Source: Chionoecetes opilio
Taxonomy: Eukaryota > Arthropoda > Malacostraca > Decapoda > Majidae
Assembly (NCBI GenBank): GCA_016584305.1
Contig: JACEEZ010023634.1
Location: forward strand, 1,912,779-1,976,778
DNA length: 64,000 bases
Direction: 5' to 3'
Part shown: positions 1 through 10,969 of the stretch, in pieces
Numbering within the stretch: position 1 is the stretch's first letter
How the letters are laid out: each line of letters starts with the position of its first letter
Notes under the pieces: generated by a model
What the model was told of the DNA's origin: nothing
Database searches by the model: none
The model's input: only the letters and a program-made list of their open reading frames with translations
Made by a program: the position numbers and the translations under genes

Positions 1-1
1 T

Positions 2-97
2 CCAGAGGGAAAGATTGAGGTGGATGGGCAAGAATTCGCGGCTGCGGAAATAGTAAACAAACGTTTTGAACTATCTTGGATCCAGGACTTTTGTTGA
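2..97 (+). CDS. possible terminal coding exon of an upstream gene
   Basis: The second frame is open from the first base of the window to a TGA ending at 97. It reads as ordinary protein with mixed acidic, basic and hydrophobic residues (KIEVDGQEFAAAEIVNKRF in the middle, ending WIQDFC). An AATAAA lies at 313-318, about 215 bases downstream, as expected for a polyadenylation signal. I do not recognise the family. With only 31 codons and no visible upstream exon, this could be chance or the tail of a transposon gene. Confidence 0.25.
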   Translation, partial: PEGKIEVDGQEFAAAEIVNKRFELSWIQDFC

Positions 98-1085
98 GGT
101 GCCAATTACTTAAATTACTTCTTGGTTAAATATTCGTCACAAGACAGACAGACACACCTAAAATAGGTACTCAGTGAATCCTTACATACAAGTAAATATT
201 TCCTGAAGCCTCATTCTGCTTGAACTTGCGTTTTTTCATGAAAAGACGATTTTTAAAGATTGAGTTTTCAAGTATTCAATTGTTTTGCCAATATTTTCAC
301 TAAGTGCAGACAAATAAAATGATAAACTACATTTTTTATTAAGAACTGTTTCAGTTGTTGTATTGAAGGGTAATTCTGATATGTCCCGAAAAAGCACAGG
401 GAATTTACGGTAAATGATAGATCATTCAGGCTGAAAGTGCAGAGGATGTGACAGCCCGAGAGACGGGCTTAAGCGTGAGCTTATTAGAAAACTCCCCATA
501 GGAAAAACACCACATTAAGATGAGTAATGCCTCATATAGTGTTTGTGAAGAAAACAGTGAGGTGTCCCTCAGTGACTTCCACGGAAAAATCAGAACTATT
601 TCGTGAAACGGCGTTGCGTTCATCCACGACAATTCGTCTTATGAAGGAACATTGAAACATTTGTAGTGATCGGAGATGGTAGAATCTTACTCGAAGTGTA
701 CGTGTAGTTTCCGAGTATCAAATCATTCTCTCCACATGTGTTAGTTTTAGATCCAGTTACCTTCATATAATATTTCCTCCTAGTATTTGTCAAATGTTCC
801 ATTAGTCTATAGTGAAATCTTCCATGGAGACGTGTGCTTACTATTAATAAATCGGAATTCATATGACTGATTCGATGTAGTTTAATCAACCCAGGTGACA
901 TACACGGTGTGTTGCGGAAATACTTATTCACAGACCTCCGAAATTAATTCCGTGTTAACTCGGTAAAATATTCATATGAAAAATATCAAATCCACGTTAC
1001 TATCTTGATGATAAATATTAACATTATGTTCAAGAGTTAGACCTTAAGCCTAAATCTTGAACTGGTGGAAGCTATTTATAATCTA
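98..1085. other. non-coding stretch, no recognised feature
   Basis: AT-rich sequence with only short chance ORFs. It may include the 3' untranslated region of whatever ends at 97. I see no repeat, RNA gene or transposon end here. Confidence 0.4.
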
Positions 1086-1757
1086 AAGGCGTTTTCTCCG
1101 GGGTATTTCGATTGCAAGCGAAAAATTCGATTGCAGGCGGTCACTTTCCTCTTGTTGTTCCCCGCAGAAAACGTTTCCGTCGCTTGCTCCTGAGATGGCA
1201 GGGCGGCGGCTGAGATGTAAACAAAACATGGCGGCGGACCAAAGTTTCTCGAGTGATTTTATGCTGGATCAGTTCTGATTTTTCTGATTCAGAGGATTTT
1301 TCCAGCTCCTCAGAAAACGAAGGCGAGCAAGTATCATCATCATGTCTTCTGCTAAGTGTATGGCCGACGGATATGCTCGCTGTGTTGTGTGTGTAAAGAC
1401 TGTTTGAATGCATATATAGGAATATGTAAAGATGTGCCGGTTATTTTATCCTTAATTACACGCCGCAACCTCACTTACCTGATTCAAGATTATAGAATAA
1501 GATATTAAAATAAGAAGGAGTAATTGATTTTAACTAAAGTACACTACTGTCACATTTTTTTTTGAAGCACAAACCACCGCCACGTCAGCCGAACGCGACA
1601 GTGCCCAAACAAAAATTTCGCTTGCTGCCGCAACAACAACAACAACAAATTCTTGCGGGTCGGGCAATCATCTTCCCTGGATGATTGAACAGCAAGCGAA
1701 ATTTGAACAATCGAAATTTTTTCGCTTGCAATCGAAGTCCCCCGCAGAAAACGCCTT
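1086..1757 (+). mobile_element. TIR element, AAGGCGTTTTCTGCGG family, copy 1
   Basis: The ends are inverted repeats: AAGGCGTTTTCTCCGGGG on the left and CCCCGCAGAAAACGCCTT on the right, followed inside by repeated GCTTGC/GCAAGCGAAA motifs. The interior matches the element at 15216-16106 in inverted orientation, including a shared block at about 1566-1700. No transposase is seen, so it is a non-autonomous element. The 3-base flanks do not match perfectly (TAA and TAT), so the superfamily is uncertain. Confidence 0.7.
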
Positions 1758-1848
1758 ATCCATCCTTTGTTGTCGTAACACGGCTGGGTTTCAGTTGGAG
1801 GAGTAAAGTAATAATAATACCCAGACCGCAATTTCCATCAACACACCT

Positions 1849-2369
1849 TGTTCACCCGAGATTACTGAATTACCACTCTAAACAGCCGGTGAAGGACTTG
1901 CCAACGATAATAGAACAAGCTCTTGTGTTGAGCATTTTGAATTATTGTAATGTGATATGGGGCACTACACACAACTCTACTAACAAACGTCCAAAAACTT
2001 CAAAATTTCGCCGCTAAATTTACTGACGGAAAAGCCAGGAAATAGGATATCATGTCACACCTATTTTTCATGAACTACAGTGGCTTACTATGCAAGATAA
2101 AATAACACACGACACAGGAGTAGCAATCTTTAATAATCTGAAATAAATATCTGAACAACTTTTTTCCTGACCACTTGCTGACTCTATCGACTGTAAATCA
2201 AGTTACCTGTAGCACTACGCGACAACAAAACAAGCTGTATGTTCCCAAGGTAAATACTGACACTGGAGCCAGATCTCTCTCTGTGAGAAGTCCAAAACTA
2301 TGGAACGACCTCCCTGTGGGAATTTATGTCACATACATATTTAATATAAGGTCTTACCTAATCAATCAA
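1849..2369 (+). pseudogene. LINE reverse transcriptase C-terminal remnant
   Basis: Two frames together give the typical end of a non-LTR (Jockey/CR1-like) ORF2 protein. First comes a segment with LNYCNVIWG (about 1925-1960). Then, after a frameshift near 1995, comes a segment with HVTPIFHELQWL and finally GARSLSVRSPKLWNDLP (2265-2315). This WN-LP motif near the C-terminus is characteristic of arthropod LINEs. The copy is frameshifted and carries stops, so it is dead. It runs directly into the LTR of the BEL/Pao element. Confidence 0.75.
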
Positions 2370-2985
2370 ACCCATCGTCTATCTCATCCCGACACAATAC
2401 CCCAACTAGTCAACTAACTAGGATACTTATCGGTGGATAGTGGGTTGAAATGGTTGTAGGCTTTTATCAATACTGCCTGTTCTTGTGATCCGAAGTGATC
2501 AGGCCTATGGTCAGGCCGGAGTGGTGAAAGGCGGAGGTGGAGACGGTATTGTGGTTGGCGTCAAGCCATCACAGCGCCGTGTTTATAGTCACTGATACGT
2601 CTAGGAAGCTATTCAGGCTTAATAGACGCGGCACTGATATTTGCTATGTCGCTGAGACAAGTCCTAATGGTTTAACACTATGTACAAAATGAACGTATGT
2701 ACAAATCTCTTCATTATAATCAGAGAAGAGATATTAGCTCGATAGAGGCTCGAAGTGAACTGAATTCTCCGTAAGTGGGCGGCAGCCATCGCCATCCTAC
2801 CCTTGCCACGTATACACGCAGGATAGGAACAAATATTATGATGACGACCAATAGCCAGTCGCTCCAATTGTATAAGGTGCTAATTATATAAGGTGCAAAT
2901 GGTTAATAGCACTGAGAATGTTCATTAATATTATCCCAGTACTTATCATTTACTTAAATTACCTTAAATAATACCCATTACCATT

Positions 2986-3070
<85 letters not shown>

Positions 3071-3188
3071 CCTATACGCACTCCCCCTATGATGAGCGGA
3101 CAATAACTCCCTCACTAGGGGGGGGGAGGGGGGGAACAAACCACCACTCTACCAATTATGAGAGGGTGGTTGTTGGATAATTTCCACA
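2369..3188 (-). repeat. BEL/Pao 3' LTR with (TA)n tract
   Basis: Closely similar to the upper LTR over its whole length apart from the insertion there. It contains a (TA)n microsatellite at about 2993-3065 and a G-rich tract near 3115-3135. The inner boundary is at 3188 (TGTGG on the minus strand). The similarity breaks at about 2369, next to the LINE remnant. Confidence 0.8.
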
Positions 3189-3219
3189 ACTGGGGGCCGG
3201 CAAAAACTGAAGTTCCACT

Positions 3220-3924
3220 TCATGTGACATCACCCCAGGCCACATAGCGCCGGAACATTTCAATAGTGGTTTCGGCACTTTGGTCTTTGGCTATTTTAAA
3301 ACTAATAGTCCTAATAGAGGTACATGTGAATATGCAGACATATACTTGATCGGGGGGAGAGTTATCTCCCGATGTTATAATATCCCCAGTATAGTCCTCA
3401 CCATTGACCTCAATTGGTTTTAGGATCTCTCTATCAGCGGGAAGTTCAGGGGGACCTAGATAGGAGACTAGTCTACCTTCAGATCTATTATATTTATTGA
3501 GAGATTTGAGATAATATTTGACTGCCTGTCTACCATGATGTATCCAAAATTTACACCTGATATCGGCTAATATTGTAGCCATTCCACCATGTAGTAATGA
3601 GCTCCTATGATATTCTTCCACCAACAATTTAGTAAGATGATGGCGTTTGGGAATTAGTATGGGATGGCAGGTGGTATTTGGAAGATCAGCTTTCAAATTT
3701 CGACCTCGACACCTAATTATGCCCTCATGATCAAGGTACAGACCTAATCATTTGGTCAATTTGTTCCTATGGGGGCTGGCTGAGGCCAAAAGCTGATATT
3801 CCTCAGGGAATACCTGCTTTTGTATTGTTCTGACCCAAAACTTTAAAGGATCAGAGCTATCCCTTTTATTGGATTTGAAGACTATATTAGTAGTCTTAAT
3901 TAGTTTGCTCAGTAAGGAAAACCT
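3220..3924 (-). pseudogene. BEL/Pao integrase fragment
   Basis: Minus-strand coding similar to the BEL/Pao integrase: a linker, then the H2C2 zinc-binding region (HPILIPKRHHLTKLLVEEYH followed by HGGMATILADIRCKFWI), then the start of the catalytic core with an EDYTG motif and a TRxI-like strand. The second zinc cysteine pair is replaced (KSLNKYNRSEG). The frame stops at WGDVT just before the LTR, so the later catalytic acidic residues are absent. A further in-frame stop lies near 3748. It cannot encode a working integrase. Confidence 0.8.
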
Positions 3925-4340
3925 TTATATGTCTATCACAGGATCTGGGATCAATTTAGGTTCCCTTATTATATCTACAGATATGTCTGGCTGAGTGGAA
4001 ACCTGTATAGGCATATTATTACACTCTTTCAGCCAGGTAGGGCCTTTAAACCATAATCCTGTGTTCAATTTGAGGTTATTATTTCCTCGCGACACATTAT
4101 TATTAGGATTTCCATTAGTGGCAATATATTCATTATGAACTGGAATATCACTTTCCTCTAATACCTCACTTATTGGTGTGGTCAAGAAAGTGGTTCCAAT
4201 TCTGGTAATTAATAGGGGTTGTGCATGACTAGGAATACTCTCCTATTGTTCGGCTTGGTGAGTATGTGGGATGGGTCCCATTATTACCTTACCACCAGCA
4301 CTAGTGAACATAGAGACGTTATGTATTTTGATGACCTTCC
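3925..4340 (-). pseudogene. BEL/Pao pol fragment joining protease tail to integrase linker
   Basis: On the minus strand, the part near 4330-4220 looks like the end of the DUF1758/protease region (GPIPH motif). The part near 4100-4030 contains LWFKGPTWL, the conserved linker that normally follows RNase H. No reverse-transcriptase motif (such as a DD pair after Y or F) lies between them, so the RT and RNase H coding has been deleted. Inference rests on the conserved order in this family. Confidence 0.6.
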
Positions 4341-4343
4341 TTA

Positions 4344-5186
4344 AGGCGGCGTCACACTAGCACTTTTTCCGTCTAGTTTTTTTCTGCAACTTTCTCATAA
4401 CTAACAATTTTCTGACTGCAAGCCGTCACACACACACAATCGTTCGCCTGCACTACCAGTCAGCTGTTGCATGTAAACAAACAAGGCTCCGACGCCAGGG
4501 CAAGCTATTGCTGGTATACACTTAATTATGTGTATTATTTATCAGTAGTAGACTTAATATCGACCTAGATAAGACCTAGAATATCAAGGCCTTCTTGGTG
4601 TACAAGTCTCTGTGGTCCCAGAGACAAGCTAGAGGGTGGCCACGCGTATATGCATTCAACGAGAAATTCTTCTGAGCTACCTACGTGTCCACAGCATTTC
4701 GTCTATAATCTTAAGTTGAAGTCTTGAAGAGTGAGAAACAAATTTTGAGTGTGTCTTGAAAAAGAAACACAACGAGCTTGACAGACGACCTACAAAGCGA
4801 TAATAAGCAGAAAAGGTCACAAAAAGAAGAAGAACAACAATCGAGTCATGCGAGAGACTGTTGGCTGTTATATAGAACCGGCTTTTAAATGTATCTACAT
4901 GTACAATAGTCACGTGAATATTTTTAATACTTTCGAATGTATTGAATTATAATTTGCAAAAAATTACTGATTTATATCGAATATCTTTAAAGTAATCACT
5001 ATGGATTTTGATTTGACTAATAAAGTTGACTTCAACTTTCCATATCAAGACGATCACGATCGACTGACTCAGACTGACTGATTCAGACGGACTAACTAGT
5101 CAGAGCGAGAAAAAACTAGTCAGAGCGAGAAAAAACCAACGGAGATCGTCTAACTAGACGGAAAAAGTGCTAGTGTGTCGCCGCCT
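4344..5186. mobile_element. PIF/Harbinger-like MITE (TTA target duplication) inside BEL/Pao
   Basis: Terminal inverted repeats begin AGGCGGCGTCACACTAGCAC and AGGCGGCGACACACTAGCAC, continuing into a shared TTTTTCCGTCTAG. TTA flanks both sides (4341-4343 and 5187-5189), the target duplication of PIF/Harbinger elements. The interior has no transposase. A 20-base unit, ACTAGTCAGAGCGAGAAAAA, is tandemly doubled near 5096-5136. It sits within the protease C-terminal coding of the retrotransposon. Confidence 0.85.
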
Positions 5187-5189
5187 TTA

Positions 5190-5768
5190 GGTAACGCCCG
5201 AAATAATCAGCGCCTATTATTTATTAATTGGAAAGGACCATCAACGTCCTCGAAGGTATTACTAACTAGTTTAACACCATTATCCCTTAGCATTTCAGCT
5301 GTGTCTTTTAGTCTAAATTAACAGTTAAACTAATACCAATATTATTATTTACTACAGCAGCTACCCTACATTTATATCTTCCTAATTGGACTAGGGGTTG
5401 AACTATGTCAAAGGTTTGAGCCTCATCATTGGCGAGAAAACCTGATATGGCTAAATTAACTTTATTAATGATGGGTAGTTGTAACAATTCAACTATCTCC
5501 CTGCTTATGAAGGATCTTTGTGCACCACTGTCAAACATTGTCTTTACATTGACTGAATTACCATTATGGCACACCTTCAATTCGGCAGTAGGAACAGCTG
5601 CTGAACTACTCTTATTAGTGACTGCCATTTTAACTACTGTAGGGTCTGAGTTATTATCACTGTTAGGACAAAGAGCGATGTTATGAATAGATTGTTTACA
5701 TTTCCTACAAGTTCTTAAGCTTATAGGGCATGCATTTGAAGCATGTTTACCACGGAGACAGGTTAGGC
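5190..5768 (-). pseudogene. BEL/Pao gag zinc knuckles and aspartic protease
   Basis: Minus-strand frame open from 5768 to a stop at 5308, then shifted. It begins with two cysteine-rich knuckles (CLTCLRGKHASNAC, then TCRKCKQSIHNIALC). These lead into a retropepsin-like domain with the catalytic MFDSGAQRSFIS motif (about 5525-5490), followed by a hydrophobic strand. In the intact family this is continuous with gag, and the reading frame is interrupted here only by the palindromic insertion next door. It is a decayed copy. Confidence 0.8.
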
Positions 5769-5772
5769 AATT

Positions 5773-6651
5773 AGAGAGAACTACAACTCCGAAATGCCAG
5801 TGGTCGCTGGCAGTTTTAACTCACAATTTGGTGAAAAGTTGGTCAACTTAAAAGAAAAATATGGGCTTATTCCACTGCACTTAAAACACACAAGTATAAT
5901 ATTAAGAACGATTTTCTTCTATATGTATATTGTATAGAAGCCTGATTCTGTAAAACATTGTATATAACCAAATAACCAAGGAGGTTATAGTTGAGGAGGC
6001 GAGGTAAATGCTACTCTATGATATTATATAGTCAATAACGAATGTTTAGAAGTTATCTTTACCTAGGCAGTCATATTTTCCTGTTATTATTGTGTATCAA
6101 TCAGATAGAAAGCCTGGAAGTGCAATGAGTCGACGCGTGAAGTGGCAATGTTTTGATTCAATCACCCCGCCACAATCTCCCCGCCCACCACTCCCCGCCG
6201 CGGCGTGTCGCCTCCACAATTATAACCTACATTGTCGCAGCAGCAAGCCGATTTCGGCATTCCTTATTCTTCGTTTTTCCAAGGCATTGCTTATTGTATT
6301 TTGACAAGCGTTTGCCAGACGCAGCAGTACTGTCTTAGAAAACAGTGTGAACATCGCCCAAATTTTACATGCCAAAATATACATGTAAAAAATATATTAA
6401 GCTTTGCTACACGAGGCGAGTAATTTGCATTAAATTGCTATTATAGAACGTTCCATCGTAATGCATGTCATCCATATAATTAGTAGAACAACAGAAGAAC
6501 TATATTTTTTGGTTTTCAGATGCGGTGCATCAATGTTTATCGCGAAATTAATTTATGAAAAATATTAGTCGCGGAGGGAAAACACAGTAGACCAACCTTT
6601 GAGTTAAAACTGCCAGCGACCACTGGCATTTCTCGAGTTTCAGTTCTCTCT
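5773..6651 (+). mobile_element. AGAGAGAACT-TIR MITE, copy 1 (left half of palindrome)
   Basis: About 879 bp with roughly 50-bp terminal inverted repeats starting AGAGAGAACTACAACTCCGA and including GCCAGTGGTCGCTGGCAG. It is flanked by AATT on both sides (5769-5772 and 6652-6655). It is nearly the exact reverse complement of the next element. The short ORFs it contains are mirrored in every copy and look non-functional. Confidence 0.85.
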
Positions 6652-6655
6652 AATT

Positions 6656-7532
6656 GGAGAGAACTGAAACTCGAGAAATGCCAGTGGTCGCTGGCAGTTT
6701 TAACTCAAAGGTTGGTCTACTGTGTTTTCCCTCCGCGACTAATATTTTTCATAAATCAATTTCGCGATAAATATTGATGCACCGCATCTGAATACTAAAA
6801 AAGAACGTTCTTCTGTTGTTCTAGTAAGTGTATGCATGACATGCATTACGATTGAACGTTCTAAGATAGCAATTTAATGCAAATTACTCGCCTCGAGTAG
6901 CAAAGCTTAATATATTTTTTACATGTATATTGTGGCATGTAAAATTTGGGCGATGTTCACACTGTTTTCTAAGACAGTACTGCTGCGTCTGGCAAACGCT
7001 TGTCAAAATACAATAAGCAATGCCTTGGAAAAACGAAGAATAAAGAATGCCGAAATCGGCTTGTTGCTGCGACAATGTAGGTTATAATTGTGGAGGCGAC
7101 ACGCCGCGGCGGGGAGTGGTGGCGGGGAGATTGTGGCGGGGAGATTGAATCAAAACATTGCTACTTCACGCGTCGACTCATTGCACTTCCAGGCTTTCTA
7201 TCTGATTGATACACAATAATAACAGGAACATATGACTGCCTAGGTATAGATAACTTCTAAACATACGTTATTGACTGTATAATATCATAGAGTAACATTT
7301 ACCTCGCCTCCTCAACTATAACCTACTTGGTTATTTGGTTAAATACATGTTTTACAGAATCAGGCTTCTATACAATATACATATAGAAGAAAATCGTTCT
7401 TAAAATTAAACTTTTGTGTTTTAAGTGCAGTGGAATAAGCCCAAATTTTTCTTTCAAGTTGACCAACTTTTCACCAAATTGTGAGTTAAAACTGCCAGCG
7501 ACCACTGGCATTTCGGAGTTGCAGTTCTCTCT
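6656..7532 (-). mobile_element. AGAGAGAACT-TIR MITE, copy 2 (right half of palindrome)
   Basis: Inverted copy of 5773-6651, separated from it by only AATT and followed by AATT again at 7533-7536. The three AATT copies suggest that one MITE inserted into the target duplication of the other. The insertion creates the stop codon that now ends the retrotransposon gag frame (7531-7533). Confidence 0.85.
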
Positions 7533-7533
7533 A

Positions 7534-8220
7534 ATTACCAAGGCTCATTAACCTTTCAACTCTCGTGTAACAATCTGAATAGACATTGCATGTGGAGGGT
7601 GGATGTCCCCCCTCACATAAGACACAATTTAGTATTCGTACTTCACTAGAAGTAGCCCTGGATATAGGGATTGTATCTATTATTTGAGTAGGTCTAAGTG
7701 GTTTACTGGTAGGCTGAGAAGTTTGAATCTTAATTACAGGCTGTTTGATTTGCGTAACAGGCACAGGATAAATACCCACTAACGAGGGATCTTTAAACCC
7801 TAAGGGTGGCTGATATAGCTGATTACCCATAGATGTAATAATCTTGATCTCCCTGTGGGGGGGCTCTTGCTTAATACCTTGCAAACTTTGGGTTAAAGAA
7901 GCTTTAGCTGTAGATGGAATATGAGCACACTCCAGTAATCCCTCATATTCAATTACTTTATCGAGATATCTTTGACATACGTGTTCATGATTGGTCACGC
8001 AATGGTGAATCATTTCTTTATCCCCAGCTTGTCTTAATTGAACTTCATATAGGCAGTAAGCCGCCTCATATTTTTCCCATTGCTCATTTAACAATGGTAG
8101 ACCTGTCTTTAAATTAATATAATCAATAGGAATTGACTTAATTGCGTCCTCACATTTATTATATATCCGTGTGAGCATTGCTAATTTAGCTGATAATGAA
8201 TGCTTAGCTAATTTCGCCAT
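7534..8220 (-). pseudogene. BEL/Pao gag polyprotein, N-terminal part
   Basis: Minus-strand ORF starting MAKLAKHSLSAKLAMLTRIY and rich in helices, similar to DUF1759-type gag of BEL/Pao elements. It includes a first zinc-knuckle-like CVLCEGGHPPSTC near the C-terminus (about 7617-7579). About 228 codons are uninterrupted. Downstream, gag continues in frame at 5768 beyond the palindrome insertion, so this is a truncated gene. As gag it would form the particle that packages element RNA. Confidence 0.75.
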
Positions 8221-9215
8221 GATTTAGTTAGTAACTAAGTCAAATAAAATATTAAATGCAAGATTACGTTACTAAAAATAATTGTTAGTTGATAATTCAT
8301 TATATCATAAGTGCGGGAAGCGCCGTTGGCTGGCCTAACAAGGCGCATAACCAGGCCTATGACCAACCACCACTTAACTATTACAAGTAACTAGTCTACG
8401 TAACCTCTGATGCTATCTACTACCTGGCGTATGGTAGTTGAACGGCTGTTGACTTGTATCTGACGCCGCGAAAACCCTCACCTCCGCCCTCATAACCAGC
8501 AATAGTAGTCTCATAATTACGCCTCACAAAGACCACCTTGAATCACATGAACACCAATATTCCTCTACTCGGGGCACCAATTAAATTTGGTGATTTATCT
8601 GATATAAACCCATGCTCTATCTCATCCCGACACAATACCCCAGCTAATCAACTAACTAGGATACTTATCGGTGGATAGTAGGGTTGAATTACGTAGGCTT
8701 GATTAATACTGCCTGTTCCGTGATCTGAAGTGGTCAGCGCTTGGTCAGGCCGGAGTGGTGAAGGGCGGAGGTGGAGGCGTTATTGTGGTTGGCGTCAAGC
8801 CATCACAGCGCGGTGTTTATAGTCACTGATACGTCTAGGAAGCTATTCAGGCTTAATAGACGCGGCACTGATATTTGCTATGTCGCTGAGACAAGTCCTA
8901 TTGGTTTAACCCTATGTACAAAATGAACGTATGTACAAATCTCTTCATTATAATCAGAGAAGATATATTAACTCGATAGAGGCTCGGAGTGAAGTGAATT
9001 CTCCGTAAGTGGGCGGCAGCCATCGCCATCCTACCCTTGCCACGTATACACGCAGGATAGGAACAAATATTATGATGACGACCAATAGCCAGTCGCTCCA
9101 ATCAAGGTGCTAATTATATAAGGTGCAAATGGTTAATAGCACTGAGAATGTTCATTAATATTATCCCAGTACTTATCATTTACTTAAATTACCTTAAATA
9201 ATACCCATTACCATT

Positions 9216-9309
<94 letters not shown>

Positions 9310-9395
9310 CCTATACGCACTCCCCCTATGATGAGCGGACAATAACTCCCTCACTAGGGGGAGGGGGGGGAACAAACCACCACTCTACCAATTAT

Positions 9396-10754
9396 AACAC
9401 TGGGGAACAATTTGAGAAAAAAAAAATTGTTGAGTTAGATTTTTGAGCTTATTTAGACTAAAATTGGCATGCTGATTCCAAATCTGTAGTCAGTTTTTTT
9501 CTAGCACGTCAAGTTTTTTCTCCACAGCTTACCCTCCAGATAAGCAAAATTCCACTTGTGAGCTGTAGTGTGTCCTTCTACACAATGGCAATTTGTTTGG
9601 CGCAGTCCCTATTGGGCATTCGGTCTGTCTTCGTGAAGAATATGGAGATGTAAAGAGAGTCATTGAGTTATTGCAATATGACAAACACAATTGGATCATC
9701 TGTGTTGACCTTAAAATGGTGTCCTTCCTTCTTGGTCAACAACGTGGATACACAAAGTATCCCTGCTTTCTCTGTATGTGGGATAGCAGAGCTCGAGAGA
9801 AGCATTGGGTTCAGACGAATTGGCCTCCGAGATCTGATCTTAAACCTGGAGATCCTAACATTGTACATGAGCCACTTGTTGACAGGAAGAAAATAATATT
9901 CCCACCTCTGCACATAAAACTAGGTCTCATGAAACAATTTGTAAAAGCATTGTCAACTGATGGCGACTGTTTGAAGTACATCATCTTGGCATTTCCTGGA
10001 CTGTCAATTGAAAAAATCAAGGCCGGTGTGTTTGATGGTCCACAAATTCGACAGCTCATCAAAGATGAACATTTCAACGGTACTATGTCAGACCTTGAAA
10101 AGAATGCTTGGCTATCATTCAAAGACGTCGTCAAGAACTTTCTTGGAAATACACGTGCAAGTAATTAGGCCTACACAGAAATTGTTCAGAAACTATTGGA
10201 GAGCTACAAAGCGCTTGGTTGCAACATGAGTATTAAAGTACATTTTTTGCATAGCCATCTTGCCAACTTTCCGGAAAATCTTGGTGCTGCTAGCGACGAG
10301 CAAGGTGAACGATTTCACCAAGATTTGAAGGTTATGGAAGAACGTTACCAGGGTAGATGGGATGTGCATATGATGGCTGACTATTGTTGGAGCATCAAAC
10401 GCGATAGTCCTCAAGTTGAACACTCCAGACAAAGCTACAAACGTAAATTTTTACCTTAACCTGCACACAATTATAGCCTTATCCTTTCTAAAAACATGAT
10501 GTTAAATAAACATTCTATTCATGCCTATTTCTTTCATTTTTCATTGTATTTGCTAACATTTGCAACTTTTTATAAAATAAGCACTGTTACTGTTATGTAC
10601 AGTATTTTTCATATTTTTTAAGAAAACGAAAATCCTACAGTTCAAAAACTTGACGTGATAAAGAAAAACTGAGATCAGTTTTGGATTCAGCACCCAAAAA
10701 TTACTTAATAACAAGTGTCAGACCTAACTCAACAAAAATTTGTTCCCCAGTGTT
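9396..10754 (+). mobile_element. unclassified DNA transposon (ACACTGG ends), copy 1
   Basis: Ends are AACACTGGGGAACAA and TTGTTCCCCAGTGTT, flanked by AT (9394-9395 and 10755-10756). The uninterrupted LTR shows the site held a single AT. Subterminal regions are also similar as inverted repeats, with a shared block near 95-130 bases from each end containing CACGTCAAGTTTTT. It carries the C-terminal part of a presumed transposase gene. A second member of the family is at 42445-44589. Confidence 0.8.
9578..10459 (+). pseudogene. presumed transposase, C-terminal part, one nonsense codon
   Basis: Open in one frame for about 293 codons except for a single TAG at 10166-10168. Notable blocks are WIICVDLKMVSFLLGQQRGY, a zinc-type CFLCMWDSRA, PPLHIKLGLMKQF, VHFLHSHLANFPENLG and SDEQGERFHQDL. 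The protein at 42697-44141 has the same ICVDLK-like and CFLCLWDSRA blocks, so these are copies of one family. I recall similar uncharacterised proteins as widespread in invertebrate genomes but cannot name the superfamily. The acidic residues in CVDLK and DEQGERFHQD are candidates for catalysis, which is only a guess. The N-terminal zinc region is missing. Confidence 0.7.
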
Positions 10755-10885
10755 ATGAGAGGGTGGTTGGTGGATAATTTCCACACTCCCACCATATGTC
10801 ACGCAGGCCAATACCCTATCAGTATTTAAGTTAAGACTAAAAAATGTACTCCTCATCAAATAATATATAGTACACACTACTACTA

Positions 10886-10889
<4 letters not shown>

Positions 10890-10923
<34 letters not shown>

Positions 10924-10926
10924 ACA
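10890..10926. repeat. (CA)n microsatellite
   Basis: About 18 CA units next to the outer edge of the BEL/Pao element. Confidence 0.9.
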
Positions 10927-10969
10927 CTATTATATGATGTGCTGTACACACACACTATATTTTTATAAA

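Larger units (their letters stand above)
2369..10785 (-). mobile_element. BEL/Pao LTR retrotransposon, degenerate and multiply interrupted
   Basis: Two long terminal repeats (about 2369-3188 and 8581-10785) flank minus-strand gag, protease and integrase remnants in BEL/Pao order. The LTR begins TGTGGAAATTATCC on the minus strand. A probable primer-binding region (TGGTGCCCCGAGTAGAGG) follows the upper LTR near 8560-8580. Reverse transcriptase and RNase H are missing. Later insertions are a MITE at 4344-5186, a palindromic pair at 5773-7532 and a DNA transposon at 9396-10754. The lower LTR seems to lack its last 30 or so bases, and I find no matching target duplication. Confidence 0.85.
8581..10785 (-). 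repeat. BEL/Pao 5' LTR, interrupted by a DNA transposon
   Basis: Matches 2369-3188, with the outer edge TGTGG at 10785. A 1.36-kb transposon (9396-10754) sits inside it. It contains a (TA)n microsatellite at about 9222-9304 in the same place as the one in the other LTR, so the tract was present before or during the last transposition. Confidence 0.8.

Noticed and set aside
6092..7075. 60-70-codon ORFs repeated at 6092-6423, 6884-7075 and 38457-38654
   Set aside because: They recur because they are parts of the MITE copies. No conserved domain, and the palindrome mirrors them.
9668..10134. Overlapping minus-strand and second-frame ORFs of 77-107 codons
   Set aside because: Shadows of the plus-strand transposase remnant, which has recognisable family blocks.
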